A DNA stretch of 44,504 nucleotides, from NCBI GenBank assembly GCA_014803485.1, contig JAAVBQ010000043.1, forward strand, positions 1-44,504, read 5' to 3'. Shown here in pieces: positions 1 through 9,060 of the stretch; within the stretch, counting starts at the first letter, position 1, and every line of letters begins with the position of its first letter. The position numbers were made by a program, and so were the translations under genes. The notes beneath the pieces were generated by a model. It worked only from the letters and a program-made list of their open reading frames with translations. It was not told the DNA's origin and did not search any database. The DNA is from a bacterium. GTDB taxonomy: Bacteria; Bacteroidota; Bacteroidia; Bacteroidales; P3.

Positions 1-312
1 ACCCAGCCCGTGGCTATCTACGAAGAAATCGAGAAGCTCACCAACGGCAAGCTCTGCGATGTGTGCATCAACAACGTGAACATCGAAAACACCGAAATGA
101 CCAGCATCCTCTGCACCAAGGACGACGGTGTGGTTTATTTCTTCTCGATGGCCACCAGCTTCACCAAGGCCGCTCTGGGTGCCGAAGGTGTGGGCAAGGA
201 CGTTACCATGATCGTGGGCAACGGCTACACCAAGGGTCATGCCGAAATCACTTTGCAGGAGTTGCGCGAATGCAAGGCGTTGCGCGACATTTTCACCGAA
301 CTCTACGCTTAA
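1..312 (+). CDS. kdd: L-erythro-3,5-diaminohexanoate dehydrogenase, C-terminal part (5' end outside window)
   Basis: This is the last ~103 codons of a gene that enters the window from the left; the frame is open from base 1, so the GTG at 10 is an internal valine. The stretch FFSMATSFTKAALGAEGVGK followed by DVTMIVGNGYTKGHAEITL closely matches the C-terminus of the Kdd family as I recall it from Fusobacterium. Kdd oxidatively deaminates L-erythro-3,5-diaminohexanoate with NAD(P)+, giving 5-amino-3-oxohexanoate, in anaerobic fermentation of lysine to acetate, butyrate and ammonia. The next gene, 16 bases downstream, is lysine 2,3-aminomutase, the first enzyme of the same pathway, which strongly supports the call. 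The Rossmann part lies outside the window, so cofactor residues cannot be checked. Confidence 0.88.
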   Translation, partial: TQPVAIYEEIEKLTNGKLCDVCINNVNIENTEMTSILCTKDDGVVYFFSMATSFTKAALGAEGVGKDVTMIVGNGYTKGHAEITLQELRECKALRDIFTELYA

Positions 313-328
313 AAAAAGTGTTGGTATC

Positions 329-1621
329 ATGAAAAGCCGTAGAAAAGAACTGTTTCCCAAGGTTACCGATGCCCAGTGGAACGACTGGAAATGGCAGGTG
401 AAGAACCGCATCGAGACTTTGGAAGACCTCAAGAAATACATCAAGCTCACCAAGGAGGAAGAAGCCGGTGTGAAGAAAACGCTCAAGACGCTCCGCATGG
501 CCATCACGCCCTACTACCTGAGTTTGATTAACCCCAACGACCCCAACGACCCCGTGCGCAAGCAGGCCATTCCCACAGGGGCCGAGACCCATGTTTCGGC
601 CGCCGACTTGCTCGACCCTCTGCACGAGGACGAGGATTCGCCCGCACCGGGCCTCACGCACCGCTATCCGGACCGCGTGCTGTTCCTCATCACCGACATG
701 TGCTCGATGTATTGCCGTCACTGCACCCGTCGTCGTTTTGCGGGTCAGCACGACTGCGAGAGCCCCAATGAACGTATCGAAAAGTGTCTCGCCTATATCG
801 AACGTACGCCGCAGGTGCGCGACGTATTGCTTTCGGGCGGCGACGCGCTTTTGGTGTCGGATGAAAAGCTGGAGTATATCATCAAGCGTTTGCGTGCCAT
901 CAAGCACGTGGAAATCATACGCTTGGGTAGCCGTGCTCCCGTGGTTCTGCCGCAGCGTATCACGCCCGAACTGGTGAAGATGCTTTCCAAGTATCATCCC
1001 GTTTGGCTCAACACCCACTTCAATCACCCCAACGAAATCACCAAGGAAAGTAGCGAGGCCTGCGCGCGTATGGCCAACGCCGGTATTCCCTTGGGCAACC
1101 AGAGCGTGTTGCTGCGCGGGGTGAACGATGCGGTGAGCATCATGAAGAAACTGGTATGCGAATTGGTGAAGATTCGGGTGAGACCGTATTATATCTACCA
1201 ATGCGACCTTTCGATGGGCTTGGAGCATTTCCGCACGCCGGTGAGCAAGGGTATAGAGATTATCGAGGGTCTGCGCGGCCATGTGTCGGGTTATGCCGTT
1301 CCCACTTTCGTGGTGGACGCGCCCGGTGGCGGCGGCAAGATTCCCGTGATGCCGCAGTATCTGATTTCGTTGGGTGGCGGAAAGGCCATTCTCCGCAACT
1401 TCGAAGGCGTCATCACCACCTATACCGAGCCTACCGACTACGATAACGCGCGTTCTCTGGCCATCGACGCAAAGAACCTAAAAACCGAGGGTGTGAGCCG
1501 GTTGCTGAGCCTACCCACGGAAAAGGTGATTTCGCTCGAACCGGACCATTTGGAACGTCATGAACGCTCCAAAGCGCGTCAGGCGGAGCTTAAGAAAGCG
1601 ACCACGAAAAAGAGTAAGTAA
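329..1621 (+). CDS. kamA: Lysine 2,3-aminomutase (radical SAM, PLP)
   Basis: The 430-residue enzyme converts L-lysine to L-beta-lysine. I chose the ATG at 329 because it directly follows kdd and matches the family length; the frame is open further upstream inside kdd. The radical SAM cysteines are Cys125, Cys129 and Cys132 (MCSMYCRHC). Lys337 in APGGGGK is the expected PLP lysine, and Asp293 and Asp330 fit the lysine-binding aspartates, all at the same numbers as in the Clostridium subterminale enzyme. Odd: Cys268 of that enzyme is alanine here, and its C-terminal zinc cysteines (375, 377, 380) have no counterpart, so the inter-subunit zinc site is gone. Adjacency to kdd argues for lysine fermentation rather than the EF-P-modifying EpmB role. 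It forms an operon with kdd and probably sod (15-base gap). Confidence 0.95.
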   Translation: MKSRRKELFPKVTDAQWNDWKWQVKNRIETLEDLKKYIKLTKEEEAGVKKTLKTLRMAITPYYLSLINPNDPNDPVRKQAIPTGAETHVSAADLLDPLHEDEDSPAPGLTHRYPDRVLFLITDMCSMYCRHCTRRRFAGQHDCESPNERIEKCLAYIERTPQVRDVLLSGGDALLVSDEKLEYIIKRLRAIKHVEIIRLGSRAPVVLPQRITPELVKMLSKYHPVWLNTHFNHPNEITKESSEACARMANAGIPLGNQSVLLRGVNDAVSIMKKLVCELVKIRVRPYYIYQCDLSMGLEHFRTPVSKGIEIIEGLRGHVSGYAVPTFVVDAPGGGGKIPVMPQYLISLGGGKAILRNFEGVITTYTEPTDYDNARSLAIDAKNLKTEGVSRLLSLPTEKVISLEPDHLERHERSKARQAELKKATTKKSK

Positions 1622-1636
1622 TTAAAACCTTCGGTT

Positions 1637-2218
1637 ATGAAAACTTTTGCATTACCTCCCCTGCCCTACGACATGAAGGCGTTGGAGCCTTTCATCTCCG
1701 AAAACACGCTTTCGTTCCATTACGGCAAGCATCACAAGGCCTATGTGGACAAACTGAACGAGCTTAAAGCCGGCACGTCTTTCGAGGATGCGGGCCTGGA
1801 GGAAATTATCCGCAAGGCCGACGGTGCCCTCTACAATCAGGCGGCGCAGGTTTGGAACCACACGTTTTATTGGAGCTGCATGAAGCCGGCCGGCGGCGGC
1901 GCCCCGACAGGGGTGTTGGCCGAGGCCATCCAAGAAAAATGGGGTTCGTTCGAGGCTTTTCAGGCAGAATTCACCAAAGCCGCCGCCGGCCTGTTCGGCT
2001 CCGGCTGGGTGTGGCTCGCCCACAAGGGCGGCGATCTCGAAATCATCGCCATGCCCAATGCGGGCAATCCCATCCGCGATAAGAAAGAGCCTCTTTTGGT
2101 GCTCGACGTTTGGGAACACGCCTACTATTTAGATAAGCAGAACCGTCGTCCCGACTACATCGCCGACTTTTGGAAGATAGTGGATTGGGAAGCTGTGAGC
2201 GAGAGGTATCACGGTTAA
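1637..2218 (+). CDS. sodB: Superoxide dismutase (Fe or cambialistic type)
   Basis: The 193-residue protein has the full Fe/Mn-SOD fold and all four metal ligands: His28 (FHYGKHHKAYVD), His75 (WNHTFYW), Asp157 and His161 (DVWEHAYYL). AAQVWNHTFYW, with a glutamine before the helix-borne ligand, is the pattern of Fe-dependent enzymes; some Bacteroidales homologues accept Fe or Mn, so the metal is not certain. It dismutates superoxide in the cytoplasm. It lies 15 bases after kamA and 18 bases before aroK in the same direction, so it is probably cotranscribed. Placement after an oxygen-sensitive radical SAM enzyme may be protective or chance. Confidence 0.95.
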   Translation: MKTFALPPLPYDMKALEPFISENTLSFHYGKHHKAYVDKLNELKAGTSFEDAGLEEIIRKADGALYNQAAQVWNHTFYWSCMKPAGGGAPTGVLAEAIQEKWGSFEAFQAEFTKAAAGLFGSGWVWLAHKGGDLEIIAMPNAGNPIRDKKEPLLVLDVWEHAYYLDKQNRRPDYIADFWKIVDWEAVSERYHG

Positions 2219-2236
2219 GTTTTAGACAATGTAAGT

Positions 2237-2776
2237 ATGGACGTTTTCCTGGTCGGTTTCATGGGCTGCGGCAAAAGCACTTTGGGCAAGAAATTTTCCG
2301 CAAGGCTGAACTGCCCGCTCTACGACACCGACCGGGAGACGGAAATACTCGCGGGTCTTTCGATTCCTGAAATCTTCGCACGCTATGGCGAGGCGTATTT
2401 TCGGGAAAAGGAAACGGAGGCCCTGCATCGTGTGGCGGAACTTCCCGACGTGGATTTCCGAATCGTGGTGACGGGTGGCGGGTTGGCCACGCATCACAAT
2501 AATATGGACTGGATGAATGGGCATGGCCGGTCCGTCTATCTTTATCTACCCCCGGAGGTGTTGATTTCACGCCTCAAGGAAGACCAAAACCGCTCGGTCC
2601 GTCCCCTTTTGAAGTCTCTGCATACCGACGGACAATTACGGCAATTTGTGACGGAAAAGCTCTCTGAACGCGAAATTTTCTACCAACAAGCCTCCTTGAT
2701 TTTCAATCCCCTGAAAGAAGACATCACCACCCTTGTATCGCAGATTATCAACCTTGGCAGTTGTAATCGGCATTAA
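2237..2776 (+). CDS. aroK: Shikimate kinase
   Basis: The 179-residue P-loop kinase phosphorylates shikimate at the 3-OH with ATP in the chorismate pathway. Walker A is GFMGCGKST at residues 7-15. The Asp30/Asp32 pair (YDTD), Arg56 in FRE, the GGG motif at 80-82 for shikimate binding, and a lid-type arginine in SVRPLL near 122 are all present. Length is normal for the family. It is the last gene of the plus-strand run from kdd and faces rpe with 18 bases between the stop codons. A DAHP synthase/chorismate mutase lies 3.7 kb further on, in the same pathway but a separate unit. Confidence 0.93.
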   Translation: MDVFLVGFMGCGKSTLGKKFSARLNCPLYDTDRETEILAGLSIPEIFARYGEAYFREKETEALHRVAELPDVDFRIVVTGGGLATHHNNMDWMNGHGRSVYLYLPPEVLISRLKEDQNRSVRPLLKSLHTDGQLRQFVTEKLSEREIFYQQASLIFNPLKEDITTLVSQIINLGSCNRH

Positions 2777-2794
2777 GCAGGTTCATAGCCATCA

Positions 2795-3460
2795 CTACGA
2801 GGCTGTAGATTCCATGTTCTTGAATTTTGCGATTTCGGAGACGAGGTCGGGAGCGGAGAAAAGGGCGTTCCCGGCCACGAGGGCGTTGGCGCCGCAGTCG
2901 ATGAGGCGTCGGGCATTTTCAAGGTTCACGCCGCCGTCCACCTCTATAATCAAATCGGGATTGTATTTCTGCTTCAAACGCGCCGTCTGTTCGATTTTGC
3001 GATAGGCGTTTTCGATGAATTTCTGCCCGCCGAACCCTGGGTTTACGCTCATAATCAAGACTAAATCGGCATACTCGATAACATTTTCCAACATATCGAC
3101 CGGCGTGTGCGGATTGAGCGACACCCCCGCCTTCATTCCCGCCTCGCGAATCTGGCAGAGTGTGCGGTTGAGATGATGACAAGCCTCCTCGTGCACCGTG
3201 AGAATATCGGCTCCCGCCTCCTTGAATTCCGCGATATAGCGCTCAGGATTTACAATCATCAAATGCACATCCAAAGGCTTCTGCGCATGCGCCTTGATAG
3301 CCCTTACCACAGGTTGGCCTATCGTGATGTTGGGCACGAAAACCCCGTCCATCACATCTATGTGGAGCCAGTCGGCCTCGCTGCCGTTGAGGGTCTCGAC
3401 CGTGTGTTGCAGGTTGCCGAAATCGGCCGAAAGCAAGGAGGGAGAAAGATAAAAATCCAT
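2795..3460 (-). CDS. rpe: Ribulose-phosphate 3-epimerase
   Basis: The 221-residue TIM-barrel enzyme interconverts D-ribulose 5-phosphate and D-xylulose 5-phosphate in the pentose phosphate pathway. It begins MDFYLSPSLLSADFGNL; the start at 3460 matches the family N-terminus, although the frame is open a further 33 bases. Metal and catalytic residues are visible: His33 and Asp35 in HIDVMDG, His66 in DVHLMI and Asp175 in EVDGG. The phosphate-binding MSVNPGFGGQKF is intact. It is a single-gene unit with a likely -7 promoter box at 3498-3505. Confidence 0.95.
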   Translation of the reverse strand: MDFYLSPSLLSADFGNLQHTVETLNGSEADWLHIDVMDGVFVPNITIGQPVVRAIKAHAQKPLDVHLMIVNPERYIAEFKEAGADILTVHEEACHHLNRTLCQIREAGMKAGVSLNPHTPVDMLENVIEYADLVLIMSVNPGFGGQKFIENAYRKIEQTARLKQKYNPDLIIEVDGGVNLENARRLIDCGANALVAGNALFSAPDLVSEIAKFKNMESTAS

Positions 3461-3497
3461 AATTCTCTTTTTTAGGCGCAGGGCGCGGTTCACCTCA

Positions 3498-3505
3498 CAA
3501 AGTTA
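3498..3505 (-). promoter_or_regulatory. Bacteroidetes -7 box upstream of rpe
   Basis: On the minus strand the bases read TAACTTTG, an exact TAnnTTTG match, 37 bases upstream of the rpe ATG. No TTTG lies at the ideal -33 position, so this is a half-supported call. Confidence 0.45.
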
Positions 3506-3557
3506 AATGAAATTCTTTTTGTACCTTGTAAATTCATTATTCCGATTGCATGAAGAT

Positions 3558-3968
3558 ATGAAAGTGAGCAGTAAAGAATTGCAGGTGAACGGCGATGTGC
3601 ACAAGGCTTTCGCGCGGATTTCGAACTTTGCGGCGCTGAGCGGTGTGTTGCCTTCGCAAGTGCCTCAGGTGCAGGATTTCGCAACCACCGAAGACACGTG
3701 TTCGTTCAAGGTGGCCGGCATGGAAATCAAGATGCGCATCACACAGAAAATCGAACCTACGATGGTGGTGCTTTCCTCCGAGGAGGGAATGCCCTTCAAT
3801 TTTACGCTGGCCGTGCTATTTACGCCCGAAAGCCCCATGTGTTTTCGTTCGAAAGTGGAGGCCGAACTCGGCGTGAACATGATTATGGCCGCCATGTTGA
3901 AGGGGCAGGCGCAGAAATTTGCCGATATGCTCAACGAACAAATCAAGAACTACACCGAAGCCTGTTAG
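3558..3968 (+). CDS. SRPBCC/polyketide-cyclase-like small protein
   Basis: A 136-residue cytoplasmic protein starting MKVSSKELQVNGD. The opening strand followed by VHKAFARISNFAALSGVLPSQ, a central run of beta strands (CSFKVAGMEIKMRITQKIEP), and a long C-terminal helix (MIMAAMLKGQAQKFADMLN) fit a START/SRPBCC helix-grip fold, which binds small hydrophobic ligands. I recognise the fold type only and cannot name a ligand. The start at 3558 is preferred because the fold begins there; an earlier ATG at 3507 would add 17 hydrophobic residues. The next gene, an rRNA methyltransferase, begins 2 bases after its stop, so the two are almost certainly cotranscribed. Confidence 0.72.
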   Translation: MKVSSKELQVNGDVHKAFARISNFAALSGVLPSQVPQVQDFATTEDTCSFKVAGMEIKMRITQKIEPTMVVLSSEEGMPFNFTLAVLFTPESPMCFRSKVEAELGVNMIMAAMLKGQAQKFADMLNEQIKNYTEAC

Positions 3969-3970
3969 TT

Positions 3971-5428
3971 ATGAGCGGAAAACGCAAGAAAGCACCCAAC
4001 AAGGTGCTCACCGACGTGCGTATCGAAAAGGCGGCCGCCGAGGGCAGCTCTCTCGCGCACATAGACGGCAAGGTGTTGTTTGTGTCCTACACCGCCCCGG
4101 GCGACTTGGTGGATGTGGAGGTGTATCGTCAGAAATCGGGCTATATGCAGGGACGGGTGATAAATCTGAAAGAAGCCTCGCCGCTGCGCGTGGAGCCGTT
4201 CTGCGAGCATTTCGGGTTGTGCGGCGGCTGCAAATGGCAGCATTTGGACTATGCCGAACAACTCAAGCAGAAACAAGCGCAGGTGTGCGACAATCTGCAA
4301 CGCATCGGCAAGGTGGAATTGCCCGAACCCCTTCCTATCATAGGTTGCGACAACAACCGTTTCTACCGCAACAAACTCGAATTCACGTTTTCCACAAAAC
4401 GCTGGCTCACCGACGAGGAAGTGGCGGCGGCAGACACGCTCCAACCCGAAGATCGCCAAGGACTTGGTTTCCATTTGGCGGGCAAGTTCGACAAGGTGCT
4501 GGATTTGCGGAGGTGTTTCCTGCAGGGCGACCCGAGCAACGAAATACGGCTTTTCATCAAACACAAGGCACAGGAAACGGGCCTGGACTTCTACGATTTG
4601 CGCACGCATACGGGTTATCTTCGCAACGTAATGGTTCGCAACACCTTGCAAGGAGAATTTATGGTGGTGCTGATGATTGCGGGCGAACCCACGCCTGCTT
4701 TCGAATCGCTGATGAACGCCTTGCAGACGGCCTATCCCTGCATCACCTCGCTTATGTATGCCGTCAATACGAAGCTCAACGACAGCATGGGCGACCTTGA
4801 GATACGTCTTTTTTCGGGAAAACCATATCTGACAATGAAGATGCCCGCCTATAAGGAGGGCGACGAAGACCTGCAATTTCGCGTGGGCCCCAAATCGTTC
4901 TATCAGACCAACTCCCTGCAGGCCGCCCGTCTGTATCGCCTGGCGGCCGATTTCGCCGATATCCGGGAGGGTGAAACCGTCTACGACCTCTATACCGGCA
5001 CGGGCACCATTGCCAACTATGTGGCACGTATGGCAAAGAAAGTGGTGGGTATCGAATATGTGGAAGATGCCGTCAAGGACGCTCGTATCAATTCAGAAAT
5101 CAATCACTTGACAAATACTGAATTCTTTGCGGGCGATATGGCGCAGGTCTTCGACGAAGCCTTTGTGCAGCAACACGGGGATCCCGACATCATCATCACC
5201 GACCCTCCCCGCGAAGGTATGCACGAGAAAGTGACAGACCGTCTGCTCGACGATGCCTTGTTCGGCGGCAAGCTCAGCCGTATCGTCTACGTGAGTTGCA
5301 ATTCGGCCACGCAAGCGCGCGACCTGCAACGGTTGGATTCCAAATACCGCGTGGTGAAATACCGCGCCGTGGATATGTTTCCCCATACCGACCACGTGGA
5401 GAGCGTGGTGCTTCTGCAGAGGCGGTAG
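3971..5428 (+). CDS. rlmD: 23S rRNA (uracil-C5)-methyltransferase, RlmD/RumA family
   Basis: The 485-residue protein has an N-terminal TRAM RNA-binding domain (about 1-65), a 4Fe-4S site with Cys78, Cys84, Cys87 (CEHFGLCGGC) and probably Cys182 (LRRC), and a C-terminal SAM-dependent methyltransferase domain with YDLYTGTGTIANY, the DPPREG motif and nucleophile Cys443 in YVSCNSAT. The family methylates uracil C5 in 23S rRNA; the exact position (1939 or 747) cannot be read from sequence. Start 3971 follows the previous stop by 2 bases. It converges on the DUF3078 gene with one base between stops. Confidence 0.92.
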   Translation: MSGKRKKAPNKVLTDVRIEKAAAEGSSLAHIDGKVLFVSYTAPGDLVDVEVYRQKSGYMQGRVINLKEASPLRVEPFCEHFGLCGGCKWQHLDYAEQLKQKQAQVCDNLQRIGKVELPEPLPIIGCDNNRFYRNKLEFTFSTKRWLTDEEVAAADTLQPEDRQGLGFHLAGKFDKVLDLRRCFLQGDPSNEIRLFIKHKAQETGLDFYDLRTHTGYLRNVMVRNTLQGEFMVVLMIAGEPTPAFESLMNALQTAYPCITSLMYAVNTKLNDSMGDLEIRLFSGKPYLTMKMPAYKEGDEDLQFRVGPKSFYQTNSLQAARLYRLAADFADIREGETVYDLYTGTGTIANYVARMAKKVVGIEYVEDAVKDARINSEINHLTNTEFFAGDMAQVFDEAFVQQHGDPDIIITDPPREGMHEKVTDRLLDDALFGGKLSRIVYVSCNSATQARDLQRLDSKYRVVKYRAVDMFPHTDHVESVVLLQRR

Positions 5429-5429
5429 C

Positions 5430-6410
5430 TTACTCGGCGGGAGCCTTGGGGGTTTCGTGCTTGAAGGTGTAGCCGATGCCGATATTCACGATTTCGCGGA
5501 ACTGCACCTTGGGCCCTACGTCCACACCGTTTTTGGTGAAGTGTACCTTATCGTCGTATTTGAGCGAAGTGCCGATGACGGCGCTGAAGTATTCGTTGAT
5601 GGCCATTTCAAGACGCACGTTCCAATCCACCACAATGTTGCCGAAGTCCTTGTCGTAGGGGGTGAAGAGGGTGAGGTCGGTCTTGAGCGTCATATTCTTG
5701 TAGAACGTCCAGCTGAGGGCACCGGCCAACGACATACCGGGTTGAAAGAGATAGTGTTTGCCTTTCTCCACACCGAACTTGCCTTTGGCTGAAAGCGAGT
5801 CGTCGAGCACAAAGGTGGTGCGGCAGTTGATGGGCGAGAAATAGACCGAAAGCAAATCGCGGAGCCTATATTCCATACCGGCCGACACGTTTAGGTAACC
5901 GGGTGCCATAATCGTGGAAATGTAGTTGTTGCGGTCTTTCTTGCGGTCGTCTATTTTTTCGTAGCCTCGGTCGTATTGGGTCTGGAATTCCACCAAGGCG
6001 GTGTAGTAGAAGTGGTCGCCGGGAATGGCGTAGCCGTATTTGGTGGCGGCGTAGAGGTTATCGACCGTTTTGTTGAGAAGGTTGGTCTTGTCCCACGTCA
6101 AGCCGTATTGGGTGTTGAGTTTGGCCTCCCATTTGTGGCTGCCGTTGATGTAGACGGTGTTGAAGTTGATATAGGCGTTGCCCGCTACGGAGTTCTCGCC
6201 GCCGGCCGCCCAGTTTATCATGGCCGCCTGTGCCGCATTGATACCGCCCGAAAAGTCGATGAGCCATGTGGGCGTTTTGAGAGATGTTTCTTTCTGATTG
6301 TCATCACCTTCGGCAAAAGCGTGCCCCACGGGCAGACACAAGACACCAACAATCCATACGGAAACGGCTTTTTGTAGACGTATCTGCATGATTTTTAAAA
6401 TTTTGTTCAA
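5430..6410 (-). CDS. DUF3078 outer-membrane-associated protein
   Basis: A protein of 326 residues, or 319 if the internal Met8 at 6389 is used, with an N-terminal signal peptide ending near VGHAFA. The mature part has WLIDFSGGINAAQAAMINWAAGGENS followed by alternating aromatic beta strands and a C-terminal GYTF strand (written here as pieces of a longer motif). This matches DUF3078 proteins of Bacteroidota, predicted beta-barrel outer-membrane proteins of unknown function. The first ATG is only seven codons before the second and neither has a clear ribosome site. It is divergent from the DAHP synthase gene and stands alone. Confidence 0.82.
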   Translation of the reverse strand: MNKILKIMQIRLQKAVSVWIVGVLCLPVGHAFAEGDDNQKETSLKTPTWLIDFSGGINAAQAAMINWAAGGENSVAGNAYINFNTVYINGSHKWEAKLNTQYGLTWDKTNLLNKTVDNLYAATKYGYAIPGDHFYYTALVEFQTQYDRGYEKIDDRKKDRNNYISTIMAPGYLNVSAGMEYRLRDLLSVYFSPINCRTTFVLDDSLSAKGKFGVEKGKHYLFQPGMSLAGALSWTFYKNMTLKTDLTLFTPYDKDFGNIVVDWNVRLEMAINEYFSAVIGTSLKYDDKVHFTKNGVDVGPKVQFREIVNIGIGYTFKHETPKAPAE

Positions 6411-6451
6411 ATTTTATACTATATAAACGGCGCGAAAATACAAAATAAACG

Positions 6452-6459
6452 TAATTTTG
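6452..6459 (+). promoter_or_regulatory. -7 box upstream of DAHP synthase/chorismate mutase
   Basis: The bases read TAATTTTG, an exact TAnnTTTG, 19 bases before the ATG at 6479. No good -33 TTTG is present, so the match is partial. It implies a leader of roughly 10-15 bases. Confidence 0.5.
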
Positions 6460-6478
6460 TACCTTAATTTCTTGTTCT

Positions 6479-7528
6479 ATGGACCAAAAATGTGAAATTT
6501 TTGCAGGGCCTTGCAGTGCCGAATCGGAGGCGCAGATTTTTGCGGTAGCGGAATTCTTCGCCGCAAAAAAGGGGGCGCCGGCGGATACTGCGTCCGTTCC
6601 TCTCACCGCCATCCGCGCCGGCGCCTGGAAACCCCGCACCCGCCCCGGCTGTTTCGAGGGACACGGCGAAAAGGCTTTGGAGTGGATGCAACAGGCGCAG
6701 AAACAATATCATATCCCTTTCATCACCGAAATCGCTTCCACACATCATATTGATCTTTGCCTCAAACACGACATCCAGCATTTCTGGATTGGCGCGCGCT
6801 CTTCGTCCAACCCTTTCCTTATGGAGGAAATCGGACGGGCGTTGGAGGGCAGTCCCAACCGCGTGTGGATAAAGAATCCCATCAGTCCCGACCTGGCCCT
6901 GTGGTTAGGCGGCATCGAGCGTATCTCCCGCAAAGGAAAGACCTTGGTGGGCGGCATTCATCGGGGTTTCAGCATGTATGATTCCGCACCCTACCGAAAC
7001 GCTCCCATTTGGGAAATGGCCGTGCAATTCAAGCGCGAAATGCCCGGCGTGCCCTTGTTGTGCGACCCGAGCCATATCGCCGGGGCGAGGGCCTACGTGC
7101 AGGAAATCTCGCAGTCGGCCTTGGATTTGGAGATGGACGGTTTTATGCTAGAAGTTCACCCCACGCCCGCCACCGCCCTCAGCGATGCCAAGCAACAGCT
7201 TGATTTCGAAGGTTTCGACGCATGGTTTTCCGCTCTGAAATTCCGCGAAAACACCTGTTCTTCCTCACAAATCGAACAGTTGCGGCGGTTGTTGGACGAA
7301 ATCGATAACGAACTCATCCAAACCATCGCGCACCGCATGGATTTGGTGAAACAGTTGGGGAAACTCAAAAAAGACTCCAACATATCGGTCTTGCAGTTCG
7401 ACCGTTGGAACATGGTGATGGAACGTTGCCTGAACCTTGCGCACGAGCGCGGTCTCGACCCCGAATTCATCAAGAAACTCATGCACTGCATTCACGCCGA
7501 AGCGCTCCGCCTGCAAAAAGAAATGTAG
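6479..7528 (+). CDS. Bifunctional 3-deoxy-7-phosphoheptulonate synthase / chorismate mutase
   Basis: The 349-residue fusion catalyses the first step of aromatic biosynthesis (PEP + erythrose 4-phosphate to DAHP) and the chorismate-to-prephenate step. Residues 1 to about 255 are a type I-beta DAHP synthase, with AGPCSAES, RAGAWKPRTRPG, GARSSSNP, CDPSHIAGAR and VHPTP..ALSDAKQQL. Residues ~265-349 are an AroQ-class chorismate mutase (LLDEIDNELIQTIAHRMDLV). This order is common in Bacteroidota, where the mutase domain commonly gives feedback control of the synthase. It faces asnS with 18 bases between stops. Confidence 0.94.
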   Translation: MDQKCEIFAGPCSAESEAQIFAVAEFFAAKKGAPADTASVPLTAIRAGAWKPRTRPGCFEGHGEKALEWMQQAQKQYHIPFITEIASTHHIDLCLKHDIQHFWIGARSSSNPFLMEEIGRALEGSPNRVWIKNPISPDLALWLGGIERISRKGKTLVGGIHRGFSMYDSAPYRNAPIWEMAVQFKREMPGVPLLCDPSHIAGARAYVQEISQSALDLEMDGFMLEVHPTPATALSDAKQQLDFEGFDAWFSALKFRENTCSSSQIEQLRRLLDEIDNELIQTIAHRMDLVKQLGKLKKDSNISVLQFDRWNMVMERCLNLAHERGLDPEFIKKLMHCIHAEALRLQKEM

Positions 7529-7546
7529 GGAACCGAGCCCCCGCGC

Positions 7547-8965
<1,419 letters not shown>

Positions 8966-9060
8966 TTCCGTTTTCTTTGATATGAAACGCGCGAAATTAC
9001 GAGAAATTCCGATAATTTCCGTATTTTTACACGGATTAAAACCACCCCCATAAAGCAACC

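Noticed and set aside
293..1282. Long open frame (329 codons) antisense to kamA
   Set aside because: Composition is a mirror of GC-biased codons in kamA; no recognisable domain, and kamA itself is certain.
3519..3528. TTTTTGTACCTTG as promoter of the SRPBCC-like gene
   Set aside because: Does not fit TAnnTTTG exactly and lacks a correctly spaced -33 box.
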